DNA of 64,000 nucleotides from Isoetes taiwanensis. Lineage: Eukaryota; Streptophyta; Lycopodiopsida; Isoetales; Isoetaceae. Within the stretch, counting starts at the first letter, position 1. The number at the start of each line of letters is the position of its first letter. Made by a program: the position numbers and the translations under genes. The DNA lies in contig JAJEKV010000001.1 in NCBI GenBank assembly GCA_021234155.1, positions 16,563,491-16,627,490 of the forward strand. Reading direction: 5' to 3'. The notes below the pieces were generated by a model. The model saw only the letters and a list, made by a program, of their open reading frames with translations. It was not told the origin of the DNA and searched no databases. Of this stretch, positions 36,130 through 48,333 are shown piece after piece.

Positions 36130-37300
36130 ATCATTTGTTCAGCAAATATGTAGCAAGTTTCCACATCATCACTGACTTCTCCCACTTCTCTCACTTACAT
36201 CCCTTCTGGCTTTCCACGTTATATTTTTCTTTTCTTTTGGAGAAAAGGGAATTTTTATATTTTTTATATTAAAAAAGTACAGAGTACAATATCTCAAACT
36301 TCACAGAGGACTACTATAGAAGTAACCTCAACATCTTCATCATCATGAACTGCTTATTCAACTGAGCAACAACAGAACAAAAGAAGTATAACAACAGAAC
36401 AAAAGAAGTATAAGATAGTTACCAATAATTAATGGAACCTGATTCTCAAAATGTTGTGATTGAGGTGCATAGTAGAGTGCTGCATTGTCAGGGCAAAATC
36501 CTATATAAGGTCGGCTAGACCGAGTGCAAGCCTAGCTGCTAAACTCCTCCCCTAATGCAAGATATAGAAGCTCCTGTATACACCCCCAGTTGGGTCCAAG
36601 CACACTAGGGTGGTTCAAATAATACCAAAATAGGGCTAAAAATTAGCGCTAACCGTTTCCTTAATTATCGAGAATTTTGAAATTAGATTAGTACTAATTT
36701 TCCACCAAAATTCCCACCTGGTTTTCCTAATTCTTGAGTGACTCGTTCTCCTTGCTCTTGGAACCATATTCACCCCTTAACATTTCAATTAATTGCATCT
36801 ATTCTACTAGCATGGCCATTTCCGTTGCAAATTTGGGTGTACATTCTCGGACCGTTCAGGGTTATCTTAAGGGAGAGACCGGGTAAAACAAGATGGCATC
36901 ATTGATTTCTTTGTTACTTCTTATTCTTTTTCCCTTTTGCATTCAAATTTTTGTAAATGTGATTTTGCATGTATGTTTGCATTTATGCTTTCAAAATGGC
37001 TTTATCCACTCCAAATAATTTGGAAGATCTAGTGTATTTGAAGATTAGAATAAGTAGCAATTCTCCATGCCTTGGTGGGGATTTCAAAGATGACAAGATG
37101 GCGAAAAGATTCAATGATAGTAGCGGGGAAAGATTCTTGCATGTCTGATTTGTAATTTCTTCCTTGGCAATGCTTAGCTTTTCTGAATGCATTTGTATGT
37201 CTATTACCAAATAATTTTGAGATTTAGATTGTATTTCTTGACTAGTTTGTGCATAGCAAGCTTTTTTTTTAATTTAATGCACAAAGATTTGTTTCTCTCT
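36130..37300. other. Upstream region of copy C and unassigned spacer
   Basis: It contains a 22-bp tandem duplication near 36370-36412 (CAACAGAACAAAAGAAGTAT). No gene or recognised element otherwise. Confidence 0.4.
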
Positions 37301-38737
37301 CTTTTTTTTTTTTTTTTTTTGAAGGACTGACAATCTATTTTTTTTTTTAAGGACTGACAATCTATTATCAAGAAATCTCAAGATACATACAAGGGACCCG
37401 TGACATGGGACTCAAAACCTAGAGGATGAGATGGTCCACTAAACAAAACCACCCATATACGATTACATAATCATACTCCTTGTGCCACTTAAAGGCGTTT
37501 CATGGCCTCATCAAAATCAACATGTTCTGCAACATCGAGATGATCATCAATAGACATCAAGTTATCATGCCACTGAATAGAACGAGGCAAGATAGCCTCG
37601 TGAGATGACATAACCGACTTCTTCCTCGCTGCCTTCTTCCAATTGATCTGTTGCCATGATCGCTAGCGACCAAGATTAGGATCATCAGCCATAACAAGCT
37701 CAGAAGCATGAGAAGCATAAGCAACAACGGGGAGAGTGGTAGGAACTATAGCTGCAGCTGACGGTGCTAGGGACGACACCATTGGAACTGTGTGTAGAGC
37801 ATCTTCCATAGTCGAGGAATGCAAGACAACTGGCAAAGGTTGATCATGAATAGATGAAGAACTAACCAAAGGAGCTTGAACCTGAGAAGAATGTTGAACA
37901 GATGCCTGAGATGCACGAGTACCTCGACGAAAGCTAGCAAAAGCCTCCTTGTCAGGAAACAAACGGGCTAATTCTGGACCATTTAGAAGCTTAAGATCCA
38001 ACTTCTTATACCAAGGCCCGCTCCTCACAACTACAATCTCTGTAAAGGCGAGTCTACAGGCATAGAAATGCAAATCCTTGGACCATTCATAATGGAGTGT
38101 GAGATATGAACCTCAAGTCCCGTTGCAATTGCAACTAGAAATTGATGAGCCATTAGATCAGGAGGAAGATTAGGTAACGAGAACCAGCAAGGCATCTTTA
38201 ATGCACGAACTGTATCTTGTGTAAAGCCGTGAGAGAGTAATATGGTACATTATATATTCCCCACCAAGTGGATCAATCCTCTTGATACCAAAGAGTCCAA
38301 TCGTGATCACTACTTTCAAAAATATTGAGAATGAGTTTTTGCCAACAACTTGATGGACTAGAAAGGAGGAAGTTGAAGGTGTCTCAGAAGCCAAGATAAC
38401 CAAACACTGAACCGTGAAAAATCTAAATAGCCACTAGTAAAATACCCAAGAACTGCACAAGAAGGTAAGTTCTCAGCACACTTAATATGAGCTTGATGGT
38501 CCACCTCAACCACAGGAATACCAGAAGCTTGAACCACATTCTGACAATCAGACTAGTAAAATATGTCATCTGGAGGCAATTGTTGTTGAAGTTGAATCTG
38601 TCGGGCTTTAATGTGTCCAAGATTGTCGATAACTCATCCTTACTTCCTTGGGACAATACACGTAAAGCCGGCTATTTTGCTACCCTTGCCTTTCTAGATG
38701 CACTAGATATATCCTTACAAAGCCAATCGCTAAATCT
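37301..38737 (-). mobile_element. LINE fragment with ORF1 (DUF4283-like) remnant
   Basis: Two poly-T runs, each followed by GGACTGACAATCTAT, mark the poly(A) end of a minus-strand retroelement. Reading away from it, the minus strand gives DUF4283-like ORF1 remnants: a frame around 38170-38190 reads PCWFSLPNLPPDL, followed by KGICISMP-like and VVRSGPWYKKLDL stretches (37663-38073). Plant LINE ORF1 proteins have this order of a DUF4283 core and a Pro/Ser-rich tail. Frames are broken and no reverse transcriptase is present here, so this is an internally deleted or ORF1-only copy. Confidence 0.55.
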
Positions 38738-39852
38738 TTTTTTTTTTTTTTTTTTGAATGCAAGATATTTTATATATTAATAGAATCATGGTACAACCAC
38801 CTTATCAAGGCTCCACAATAGGCGGATAGGGAAGTATTTAATCAAATCCTAATGATCCTGGATGGATCTGGATAGGAAGAATTCAACCATATAAGCCAAG
38901 CTTAAAATCCAAGGGCGATCATTTCCTCTAACCAAAGACGAAAGAGAGATCCATATACTTACTAAATCAGTCTCCATGCAAGCCGCCTTGAGGGGCTTAA
39001 AGCCATAAGCGTTATTCAGGCGTTAACTTGACCTCAAAGCCTACCTCAAAGGAAGTACTAGGGTTCCTCTCCCCCTGTTCCGCATATAATAGAGGAGATA
39101 CAACACAACATCTTCCTTCAACATAGATGATCATAAACAGTTCCCCAAAGGGTGGTCTACCTATTGCACTTGCCCATTACGACTGCGTAGATCTCGATCC
39201 CAATGCAGCTCTTACAACCATTAAACAACCCGGGTCTCCCCCCAAGAAGTCTACTTAGATCTACTACTTTCTGCCATGTTTGACAAACCCTAATATCGCT
39301 TTTTGATTCTAAACTTCCCCAAACTAGGATGGGGGGAGCAAATAAGTGAAAACAATTTGGTTATGCAAGGAATGTAAATTTAGCACTTGAAAACACAATG
39401 GAAGAGGGTCCTGCGCAACAGCCTTGCCTCCAACTTGCCAACATAGACACTTACCTGCCAATAGATCTGAAGCACCTCCCTAAAACTATCCCTATTACCA
39501 AGGTAACATATAAGCAAAGAGCCATCTGTTGGCCATACTAGCACCCAAAGCCACATGCATCATGCTAAACATCGCCCCTCAAACAACAAATCTATTCACA
39601 ATCCTACCGGGCGTGAAGAAGCCATAGAGCAAACAACCAAGGCAAATAAATAGTATCTCAACTCATGTGGCCACAGATACAAGGCCCTTCATAAGCTAAA
39701 ACCTATTATTAGCTTGGCTAACTATTTACAGACAAGAACCATAAAAGGAAAGAAGACTTTCGAGTAAAATTTGGCCCACAATGTGTGCAGGCCATCATCA
39801 CTGCAGTGAGTGCAGAGAATCCAAACCCAAATGCAAACCCAAACGCCATCAA
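38738..39852 (-). mobile_element. Second LINE-type 3' tail, extent uncertain
   Basis: A poly-T run (38738-38755) followed by GAATGCAAGATATTTTATAT resembles the tails at 37.3 and 41.57 kb. Beyond it the sequence has no recognisable ORF. The right boundary is arbitrary: it is set at the CACTA-type end. Confidence 0.35.
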
Positions 39853-40380
39853 CACTACAAAAATATTGCACCATATCGACGTCTATAACGACGTCTAGAC
39901 CTCATTTAGTCGTCGTTCAACGATGGTTAAACGTCGTTAAATGATACATATAACGAAGTTTGAACGTCGTTAAACGACGACCAATCGTCGTTAAGCACGT
40001 CGCAATCGCGATGTCGTTAAACGACACCAATACGTCGTTTAACGACTGTTACGCCACGCGGCCTTGCCACGCGTTGGTGCGTCCAGCATGACAATTGCTA
40101 GCGCGGACGCTCGCGTGCCAGACACGCTGGCAACGTCGTTCAACGATGCTTAGAACATGTGGACTGCAGCTATCCAGTGCCAAGCTCGACGCGTGCCAGT
40201 GCGGACGCTGGTGTGGCGGACACGCTGGCCATGTCGTTCAACGATGCAAACGACACATCAGGTGTCCATGACGCGCCACATGTCCTCGCCACGACATCGC
40301 GCCTGCTGACGTGGCACGGGACACGTCATGTATTCACGTGTCGTGCCACGTGGCTGACATTGTTGAACGACGTCGCCCAA
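39853..40380. mobile_element. CACTA-type 5' end with palindromic subterminal array
   Basis: CACTACAAAAATATTGC at 39853 is a CACTA-type terminus. It is followed by a dense set of GTCGTT-AACGAC palindromes (about 39909-40250 and once more near 40364), the layout of transposase-binding subterminal repeats. A 100-bp direct repeat (GCGGACGCT ... CACGCTGGC ... CGTTCAACGATGC) starts near 40099 and 40199. No matching TAGTG end was found downstream within the next 1.5 kb, so the element is truncated or its right end has been lost. Confidence 0.6.
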
Positions 40381-41410
40381 ATTATTAAAAAAAAAATTAG
40401 AAAAATAAAAAAATACTGATTAAATATTAGTATTCAATAATATTAAATAAGCATTAATGTATTTAATATTTAATAAACATTAAATATTAAACATTAAATA
40501 TTAAATAAATATTAATAAAATAAATCACATTTATGATATAAGAAATTAGAAATTAGTATTGAGTATAAAAATTTTAAATTAAATAATCATAGGAAGATCA
40601 ATTAATTATTAAAAAAATTCCCAAAAATTAGAAAGTAAGCATAAAAAATTTACATTAAATTCAATTAATATATTTTACGATATAATTTGCACATTATAAA
40701 ATACATTGAGACAATTCACCACAAATTAAAAGACTTAAAAATATTATAACAAAAAACGAAGTCTTTAATTGTTGCTATCTTTTGATTGCAACTAATGTAA
40801 GGTCTATATGGCGTAATGCGTGCACAAGGTTAAAAAAAAGGCCCTTATATACTAAAAACTAGAAAAAAAATCCTTATAATGAATTTTTAGAAACTCTAGA
40901 TATACCTCCTACCATATATATAATGGAGTTCTATAAATTCCTTCAAACCCTCTACCATATTTGTACAATGAATTTTCTAAATTCAACCAGAACCCTTGCC
41001 ATATTTTTATAATCACTTTCATAAATTTGGAGATGAGGCCTCATCTATAAAAGCCGTCTACAAGCCCTCCCACAAGTGCCCTCAATCAAATTTGTGTATA
41101 TAGTTGACTACTTGATTGACGGGTTGAGTGTTAAGTAGGTTTAAGGTTTAACTTCGGAGGCTTAACTTTGGGGGGCGAAGGACAATCATAACCCTCGAGG
41201 TGAAACATATCCGTGAACCATGGGCTTATTTATTGCCATGTGAATTGGTGGGTTCTTGAACCTTAAGGGGAAAGTTAACACATGGTCTTGCACATGGTCA
41301 AATAACTTATAGACAAAATAGAAAGTATTCATAGAAATCCAATATTCACATTCGTGACACCCCAACACCAATTGCATCTATACACATTTTCTAATCCCAT
41401 TGCAAATAAT
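40381..41410. other. AT-rich low-complexity stretch
   Basis: Dominated by TATTAAATAA-like words at 40380-40520, then A-rich sequence. Possibly the remaining body of the CACTA-type element. No gene. Confidence 0.4.
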
Positions 41411-41571
41411 TACAAATACATGCTAAAACGGCCCTTTGCCACCCACTAAAAAGGATTTAGTTAATTATTTTCTAGTTCTTCTAAGGGTTGCACTTGGAAT
41501 GTTTTTTCAAGATGGACAATGGTTTAATTGAACTATTAGTACTCATAAGGGATTCAACTCGAAAATCCATG
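41411..41571. repeat. Left part of a 0.4 kb duplicated unit, split by the LINE
   Basis: ACAAATACATGC...AACGGCCCTTTGCCACCCAC through GGGATTCAACT matches 48571-48743 closely. The other half of the unit continues at 48334. The LINE lies between the two halves. Confidence 0.85.
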
Positions 41572-41899
41572 TTTTTTTTTTTTTTTGAAGAACGACAAAC
41601 TTTATTGAAACTCAAGCCAAAAGCAAAATACAAATGCAGAGCCCGGAATAAAGTCTCGGAGGATAATCATGATCCACCGAGTAGAACCACCACCCTATGC
41701 ATAAGGCAAAGACACTCAAATAGGACTCAAATATCAACTGCCGGCGGGGAGCAAGCCGAAGAACAATGGTATGCCTTAGCGATTCTAGCTTGTAGGCCCC
41801 GAAGGACGACTACATGAGGAATATCCAAACCCCTCGAAGATACACAAATTCTTGCGGCTTCGGATAGACCACAATAACCATCCCGATGCTAAATGAAAT

Positions 41900-44800
41900 G
41901 CTTGGCTCGCATCTTATTCCAAGCATCCCGGGATAAATAGCGAAAGCACTTGGTCGACTTGTCAATGTCACATGAAAAAGAGAAAAAGACCAACACCGTT
42001 GAGATGAACACATATAAAAGAAACAATGCTCAATGGTCGTCCCTTTGTTTGCACAATGGGCGAGTCGTACGACACTCGAGGATCAAATCTGCGGACCAAA
42101 GACGTTCACACGAGGGCATCCGTGAAGAATCTGCCACCAAAGCACCAGCCACCTTAGGATGGAGTAGTTTATCCCAAGCCCAAGTCCACATACGCCTCAA
42201 TTAGGAGGTGAAAATTTGAAGGGACCACCCAGTGGATGGCGGAAGGATATCACTATCGACAACAAAATTTATACATAGAGTTCACAAGCTTATGCTTTCG
42301 TGAACACTACGGGTGGAACCCACATGCACCCTTCAATATCCTCTAGAGCAATCAATGGCGGTAATAGCAATCTTTTGCCAAATAGGTCACATCCCCGAGA
42401 CAATGAATGAATTTTCGTTTGAAGATTTGCCATGTAAGCTAGCGGCGAGGAATCATACCATCTTAGCTGTCAAGATCCCTCGCTAACCTCGGCCACCCGT
42501 TGAGTTAATGGATGAGCCGAGGCACAAAGTGGAAGATTATTTTCCACATGTATCCACCAACAAAGGGGCACTCAACTGATGACATGCAACAAGATCAATA
42601 ATGTAAATAGAGATTAAGATTGTCTCCCAAGACTCCATCAAGCCTTTCAAAAAGGAGGGCATTAGAAAAAGGGCATAGCTGATAAAAAGAGACTCCAAGG
42701 AAGAAGCGGTTTTTAATGAAGCTTTCCCAAAGGAACACAATGTGCAAGGTATTTGCCTCACCAACCGCACTCGAATTGAGTCAACCATATCCTTGAGGAT
42801 TCTCCAAATGAATTTAGAAATTAGAATCTTGCCTCAATTGCAAATGGAAGTCCGGCTTGCCGTCATACCCAAACCACACCGCAGAATTTCGGCTTGGTGC
42901 ATTTTGGACCATGCAAAACCTTGACCACAAAGATGCTCCTCGGTCCACCCCAAATAAAATTCACGGACAATAAAGTAACAATCACGGAATTTTGACCGAA
43001 AGCGGAAAGGCTGAGGCATATAGACATAGGAATTACTTAAAACATGCTTAGCAACAGTTATTCGCTACCGGCGAGAGAGCTTAAAGATATTCCACCAAAA
43101 TAAATGCTTACACGCGAACCCTTCTATGATAATATCCCAAGCATCGAGGTAGAAATATGAATGCCCACGGGGAATACCAAAAGTTTAGTAGCCTTCCCAT
43201 GAGGAAGCACCTTCCAAGGAAACTCCATAGCAACACAAGGAGGCACAACCCCATCAAAAAGCGTCCATAATCACGAGAACACTTTGGCCAACCAACAAGA
43301 ACTCCGGATGCTAAAGAGAAAAGTATCAAAAGAAGCTTTGCATTAGAAGATTAACCTCAGATCGCTAACAGAAAGAGGCGTGTCATCGTCTTTGGTTACA
43401 AATCTCCTGTGAACCATCCTCCATACTCAACCTCGCACTATTCCATCACCGCCTTTGGCCTTAGCAAATAGCTGTGAGAGGACCTCGCCTACTATTGTGA
43501 ACAAAAAGTGGAGCTAATGGGCATCCTTGGCGAACACCTCGCCCAACTGAAAAAATAGTGGAGGGTTCCCACTGAAAACAACCGCGATGAGACCGTGCCG
43601 ATATGGAGCTTCATAACATCAGTGGTGAATCTAGCCCCTAAGCCCAATGTTAAAGAGGCTTTTTTCTAAAATTCCCAATGTACCTTTATCATATGCCTTA
43701 GCAAAGTCTAATTTAAGATAGACTATATGTTCGACCTTTCAAATGCTGCCCAATACATACCCTCATAAAAGCGGCCCGGCAACATTGTCTAAAATGCTCC
43801 TCCCTTGGCAAGAATCCGCATTAGTAGGAGAGATTGATACTGACCAAGACTTCCGCGCACTTTGTGCGCAGGGCCAGCCGCCAGAAATATTTTATACCGC
43901 GGAAGACAATAATGTGATAGAGCCCGGTCCGGATATTGTCTTGCCTCTTTACACTTGGGAATAAGAGATAGTAAATAATCACCTGAAATTTTGGTGAGAA
44001 GCCCGGAAAGGGGCGGAGGCCATATAGACATGGGAATTACTTAAAACATGCTTAGCAACAGTTATTGCTACCGAGAGAGCTTAGCAAAGATTCCACCAAA
44101 ATAAATGCTTCATTAACCCTTCTATGATAATATCCCAAGCATCGAGTAGAAATATGAATACCCACAGGAATACCAAAAGTTTAGTAGCCTTCCATGAGGA
44201 AGCACCTTCCAAGGAAACTCCATAACATGAGGAGGCACAACCCTATCAAGCGTCCATGTCGCGAGAACACTTTGGCCAACCAACAAGAACTCCGGATGCT
44301 AAAGAGAAAGTATCAAGAAGCTTTTGCATTACGAAGATTGTCGTATCGGCAACAAGAAGAAAGCGTGTCATGGTAATCTTGGTTACAAATCTCACGTGAA
44401 CCATCCTCCATACTCAACCCACACTATTCCATCACACTTACGGCCTTAGCAAATAGCTGTGAGGGGGACCTCGGCTACTATTGTGAACAAAAGTGGAGCT
44501 AATGGGCATCCTTGGCGAACACCTGCGCCAAGCCCCGAAAAAATAGTGGAGGTTCCCCACTGAAACAACCGGTAGATGAACCGTCTTGAGATATGGGCTT
44601 CATAACATCAACTGGTGACTGTTGACCTAAGCCCAATGCTAAGAGGCTTTTTCTAAAATTCCCAATGTACACTATCATATGCCTTAGCAAAGTCTAATTT
44701 AAGATAGTCTATATCTTTACCTTTCAATCGGCCCAATACATACCCTCATAAGTAGCGACAACATTGTCTAAAATGCTCCTCCTTGGCAAGAATCAGTTAA

Positions 44801-46450
44801 TTAGGAGGGATTGATCTGACCAAGACTTCACGCGCACTTTTTGCACCAGGGGCCTTTGAAATATTTTATACGGAAGACAATAATGTGATAGAGGCCGGTC
44901 GGATATTGTCTTTGGCTCTTTACACTTGGGAATAAAGAGAAATGCGGCCGATGTAAAGGATCTTATCAAACTTGAACCTCTGAAACTCCACGAGAAAGCA
45001 TTATAAAAGATCGCCAACCTAACCAATCCCAATATTCACGGAAAATTCCTTTGGGAAACCATCTAGGCGGGGCACTTGTCTTTCTTTAAGCGAAGCGGTG
45101 AATGCAAGTCATTAATGGTGATGTGCGATTCGAGGTGTGCCGCACTCCTCATGATACAATGGGATGGACCCAGCCAAGGCCTGCGGTGCATTATCCTCCA
45201 AAGGGCAAGCGATGCCACGGAAAAAATGAGGAAAAGTGGGTACGTGAATCTTTGCTTCAAGCGAACCGGATCGAGAACACCGAACCATCGGGCAAAATAA
45301 AGGGAGTTAATAGAGGCCGTCATCGCCTCCTCCTCTTAGCGGCCGAAAAAAGTGAGCATCTATCACGGATCTAAACCATTCTAATCCGGCCTTTATCACG
45401 GCTTGATTTACATGGAGTAGATCTCAATGGCTTTAATCTGTCATGATTGCTTTCTCTCTAATACGGGAAGAAGGGGCAAGAGCCGCGGCATCTCACGTAA
45501 CTCACGATACAACCGGTTAATTGGCCTCTAGTCCGGACCACATGCATGACCCCCAACTGCTTTGCAAAGTTTACTGGACTCGAGGCGGCAACAATACCAA
45601 CCATGCCACCACAGCGAGAGAATTCATTGAGACCATGCATTGGGCAGCACCGCAATGAATTCACTATCCTTCAAATGTTTAGTATTGAGCTTGAGTAAGT
45701 TTTGTAGCTCTTAAGCCATAGGGTTATCACGGTAGAGAACCATTGCGGATTATGATCACGAGCTGCACTATCGAACAAATTAGTTCTGCGCAACTTGAAG
45801 AAAATCAGCAGCTCTTTGCATTATAATAGCCCGCGATCATGTCGGGCGCCAAAGCTCACCAGATTGCTGTCCTTCCATTGCACCACGTGAAGGATTGATC
45901 ACCCTCGATCTCCACAAGGCCCGGTCATGCGGCCGGCGTTGCCGTTGCTCCCGCTCAAATCCACTGAACCACACCGCTGATCCCACATTACATCTGTCTT
46001 CCTCAATTTCAACCATATTAAAATCTCCAATACAGGCAACCATGCCACATTATTGCCTTTGTGAGAACTTTACTCTGAAGAAAGCCCACAAAGCTCCTTT
46101 GGCGGATAATTGTGAGCATAAACGTTCCGCAAACCACATTCTTGCCCCGCTCTTTCCATAACAATTATCCAGCGACCAAACTGTCCACTTGAGTGAAAGT
46201 GACATTCAAAGAGGGCTTCAGCTGCAATAAGAGCGCTGCTTTAGCCGAGAATCGGCGGCCGCCACAAGCACATTATAATCATGCCCCAAAATGTTAGCCC
46301 GACTTTTGAACCTGCGCCTGCGGCACTTGTGCTCTTAGAAACAACATATATCCATGGAGAACTTAGATAGATAAAGGGACAATCTACTCCTTTTTGCTTG
46401 GGGAAGAAGCCACTCCCCTAACATTCCAAGAAAGAATATTCATGTGGGCG
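41900..46450 (-). pseudogene. LINE ORF2 remnant: endonuclease, reverse transcriptase, zf-RVT
   Basis: The endonuclease piece is clearest at 46043-45837: IGDFNMVEIEEDRCNVGSA contains the GDFN motif of the APE-type nuclease. Reverse transcriptase motifs occur twice because of the internal duplication: LIPKCKE at 44.8-44.95 and 43.8-43.97 kb, LDFAKAYD near 44.70 and 43.72 kb, and RQGCPLAPL near 44.51 and 43.53 kb. The catalytic FADD box is altered in both: VADT near 44.34 kb, and a similarly eroded box near 43.36 kb. The tail has SFAWSKMH-type residues (about 42.9 kb) and a zf-RVT Cys/His stretch near 42.0 kb. Stops and frame changes make the product non-functional as written. Confidence 0.8.
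42985..44950. repeat. 1 kb tandem duplication within LINE ORF2
   Basis: The block starting ATTACTTAAAACATGCTTAG (43031 and 44036) runs in parallel for about 950 bases to GACAATAATGTGATAGAG (43905 and 44877). The copies differ mainly by short GC-rich indels. Confidence 0.92.
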
Positions 46451-46749
46451 GTTTAGGGGCCCTCCACATCCATCTGGTGGCCCCGGGAAGATGCATGCGA
46501 GAGATGCCCCATCGTGTGCGGTAAGTGGCAAGGGGGAGCCTCCTCTCTGTTCCACCCTTCCATTGTGTCACGGAACAATTGGCGGAGGAGCCCACTCTGC
46601 TCCACCCTCTCCATGTTATGTGGGATTGTGATAAGGGAGAGCCACCTCCACCGCTCTACGGCCTCCGGGATTACCTCGACCTCGACAAGGGGGTGATGGC
46701 ATCTTTGTTGTGCCTAACATGTCTATCTCCACTAGGATGTGCGCTGAGA

Positions 46750-48290
46750 AGCCCGGTGAGCAAATTTATTACGAGGCGACCTTCTTCAAATTAACTTTTG
46801 TCCAACCATCACAGTAAAGCTCTTTCACACGTTCCTTGCTCTTGAATCATTTGCAATTTAGCTCTAGCATCGGCACTAAAAGCGGCCCGGTATTTGCATT
46901 TAGAGGCGGGCATATCAACATCCTTGTCGGTTGCATCTTTAGAGGGGCGTGGGTAGGAGAGCCTTTGCTAGGGAAGCGAAGGGCCGAAGAGGAAATCAGG
47001 AACATTGGCGAGGGCGATCCAGCTTATACGAAAATTTGCAAGAGTTCAAGTTGAGAAACAAATCCGGCAAAGTGAGGACCATTCGAAGTTACCAAATCAA
47101 ATTTGAAAACATAGGGTCACTATTGATGATAAGCCCGAACTAGGCGGACTCGACCACAAAGGTAAGAAACACAAAATTTAGCACCATCAACTATAGAGTG
47201 AGCCAAGTGAGTACCCCAAACCATTAGCAACACTCATAAGGAAATCCGGCACAAATTAGATCCGGTGGAAGATTTGGAATAGAAAACCAACAAGGCATCT
47301 TTAAAGCATTACACATACCGTTGAGAAGCCCGGGGAGAATAAAAGGTTGGTATAACCGTAATCACTCCACATGGGATCAACACCACAAGCTACCAAGCCC
47401 CGATGACGGCAGCGGCATCATCAAAACATAAGCAAAAAAAATTTTCCCAAAGCATTTTCAAAGTGCGATAAGCGGGAGAGACCAATCTACGCGGAGATGG
47501 CACAATCAACCGGTAACCCGGCTTCCTAATATCGGATATGCCCGGTATAATGGCCCACCACTCCAAATGACATCAAATTCGCGGTACATCTCTTGTGCAA
47601 ATGCGTTGATCAATCCAACAACATTATAGCCCGGATGCCACTAAAGTATCTCGCACACCTCTGTTTGATAGAAAACATCCCGAGGAGTAATTCAAAATCG
47701 AGTTGACTCTCTCCTTTGCACGAGCTTCGCTAAACCAAAGACTACCAATATCGCTCTGTTCAATACTTGGCGAGACTTCGGCGGAAGAAGCGGCCCGAAG
47801 GCATGTCTTTCTTAATCCACTCACCAAATGGATTTCTCGTGTGTTTTACGTTGGCGGTGGCAAGCTGCTCTCAAGGTAAAGCGGCCCGGGGAGAAGGCTG
47901 AAGGTGGAAGCGAAGTCGAGCATTACGGAAGATGCAATCGACCAGCAGTAAAAACGCGAGTCGCGGAAAGCGGAAGCATGACCTCGTGATCACGGGACCC
48001 TCGGGACAAGCCCAAAGGATTATTGTGCATCGCTATAGACTCACGACAGCGGCAAAGAGGAAATTGAAGGCTACTTGAGCCACTTTGGAAGAAGCTCGCA
48101 ATGCCATAATGGCGAGGATTTAAAACAGCAAATCCGGCGGGATAAGCGGCAAAAAGAAATGCTGATCACGGCACACCTTGGGAAGCTCACCAATCGGCTT
48201 TCCAAGCACGCGAAGATCATCAAATTAAACGCAGAAGAAAGTTACGGCCCGGTCACGTGCCGCGGCGATCACTTCATGGCGTTTGGGTTC
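46750..48290 (-). pseudogene. LINE ORF1 remnant
   Basis: The phrase AACCAACAAGGCATCTTTAAA (47293) matches AACCAGCAAGGCATCTTTAA in the DUF4283-like fragment at 38.18 kb, so both are the same ORF1 domain. The minus frame 47827-47624 is protein-like (LWFSEARAKERVNSILNYSS). Frames are broken. No CCHC zinc knuckle was found. Confidence 0.6.
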
Positions 48291-48333
48291 CGCGCCCGGA
48301 TGCAAATCCCGCATGGTGTCAGCTTCATCCATG

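Larger units (their letters stand above)
41572..48326 (-). mobile_element. Full-length LINE (non-LTR retrotransposon), 6.75 kb, decayed
   Basis: Poly-T at 41572 is the poly(A) tail of a minus-strand element. ATCCATG flanks both sides (41565-41571 and 48327-48333). The uninterrupted paralogue at 48723-48760 shows the empty site. Reading from 48326 leftward there is an ORF1-like region, an endonuclease with GDFNMVE, reverse transcriptase remnants (LIPKCKE, LDFAKAYDK, RQGCPLAPL), and a zf-RVT-like stretch (EHCFFY, 41930-42060). This order is that of a plant LINE of the L1 type. Frames are broken throughout, so no intact protein is encoded. An internal 1 kb tandem duplication (42985-44950) doubles the reverse transcriptase core. 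Confidence 0.92.

Noticed and set aside
40381-40520. Telomere-like or centromeric satellite
   Set aside because: TATTAAATAA words are irregular low-complexity sequence, not a regular satellite or TTTAGGG array.
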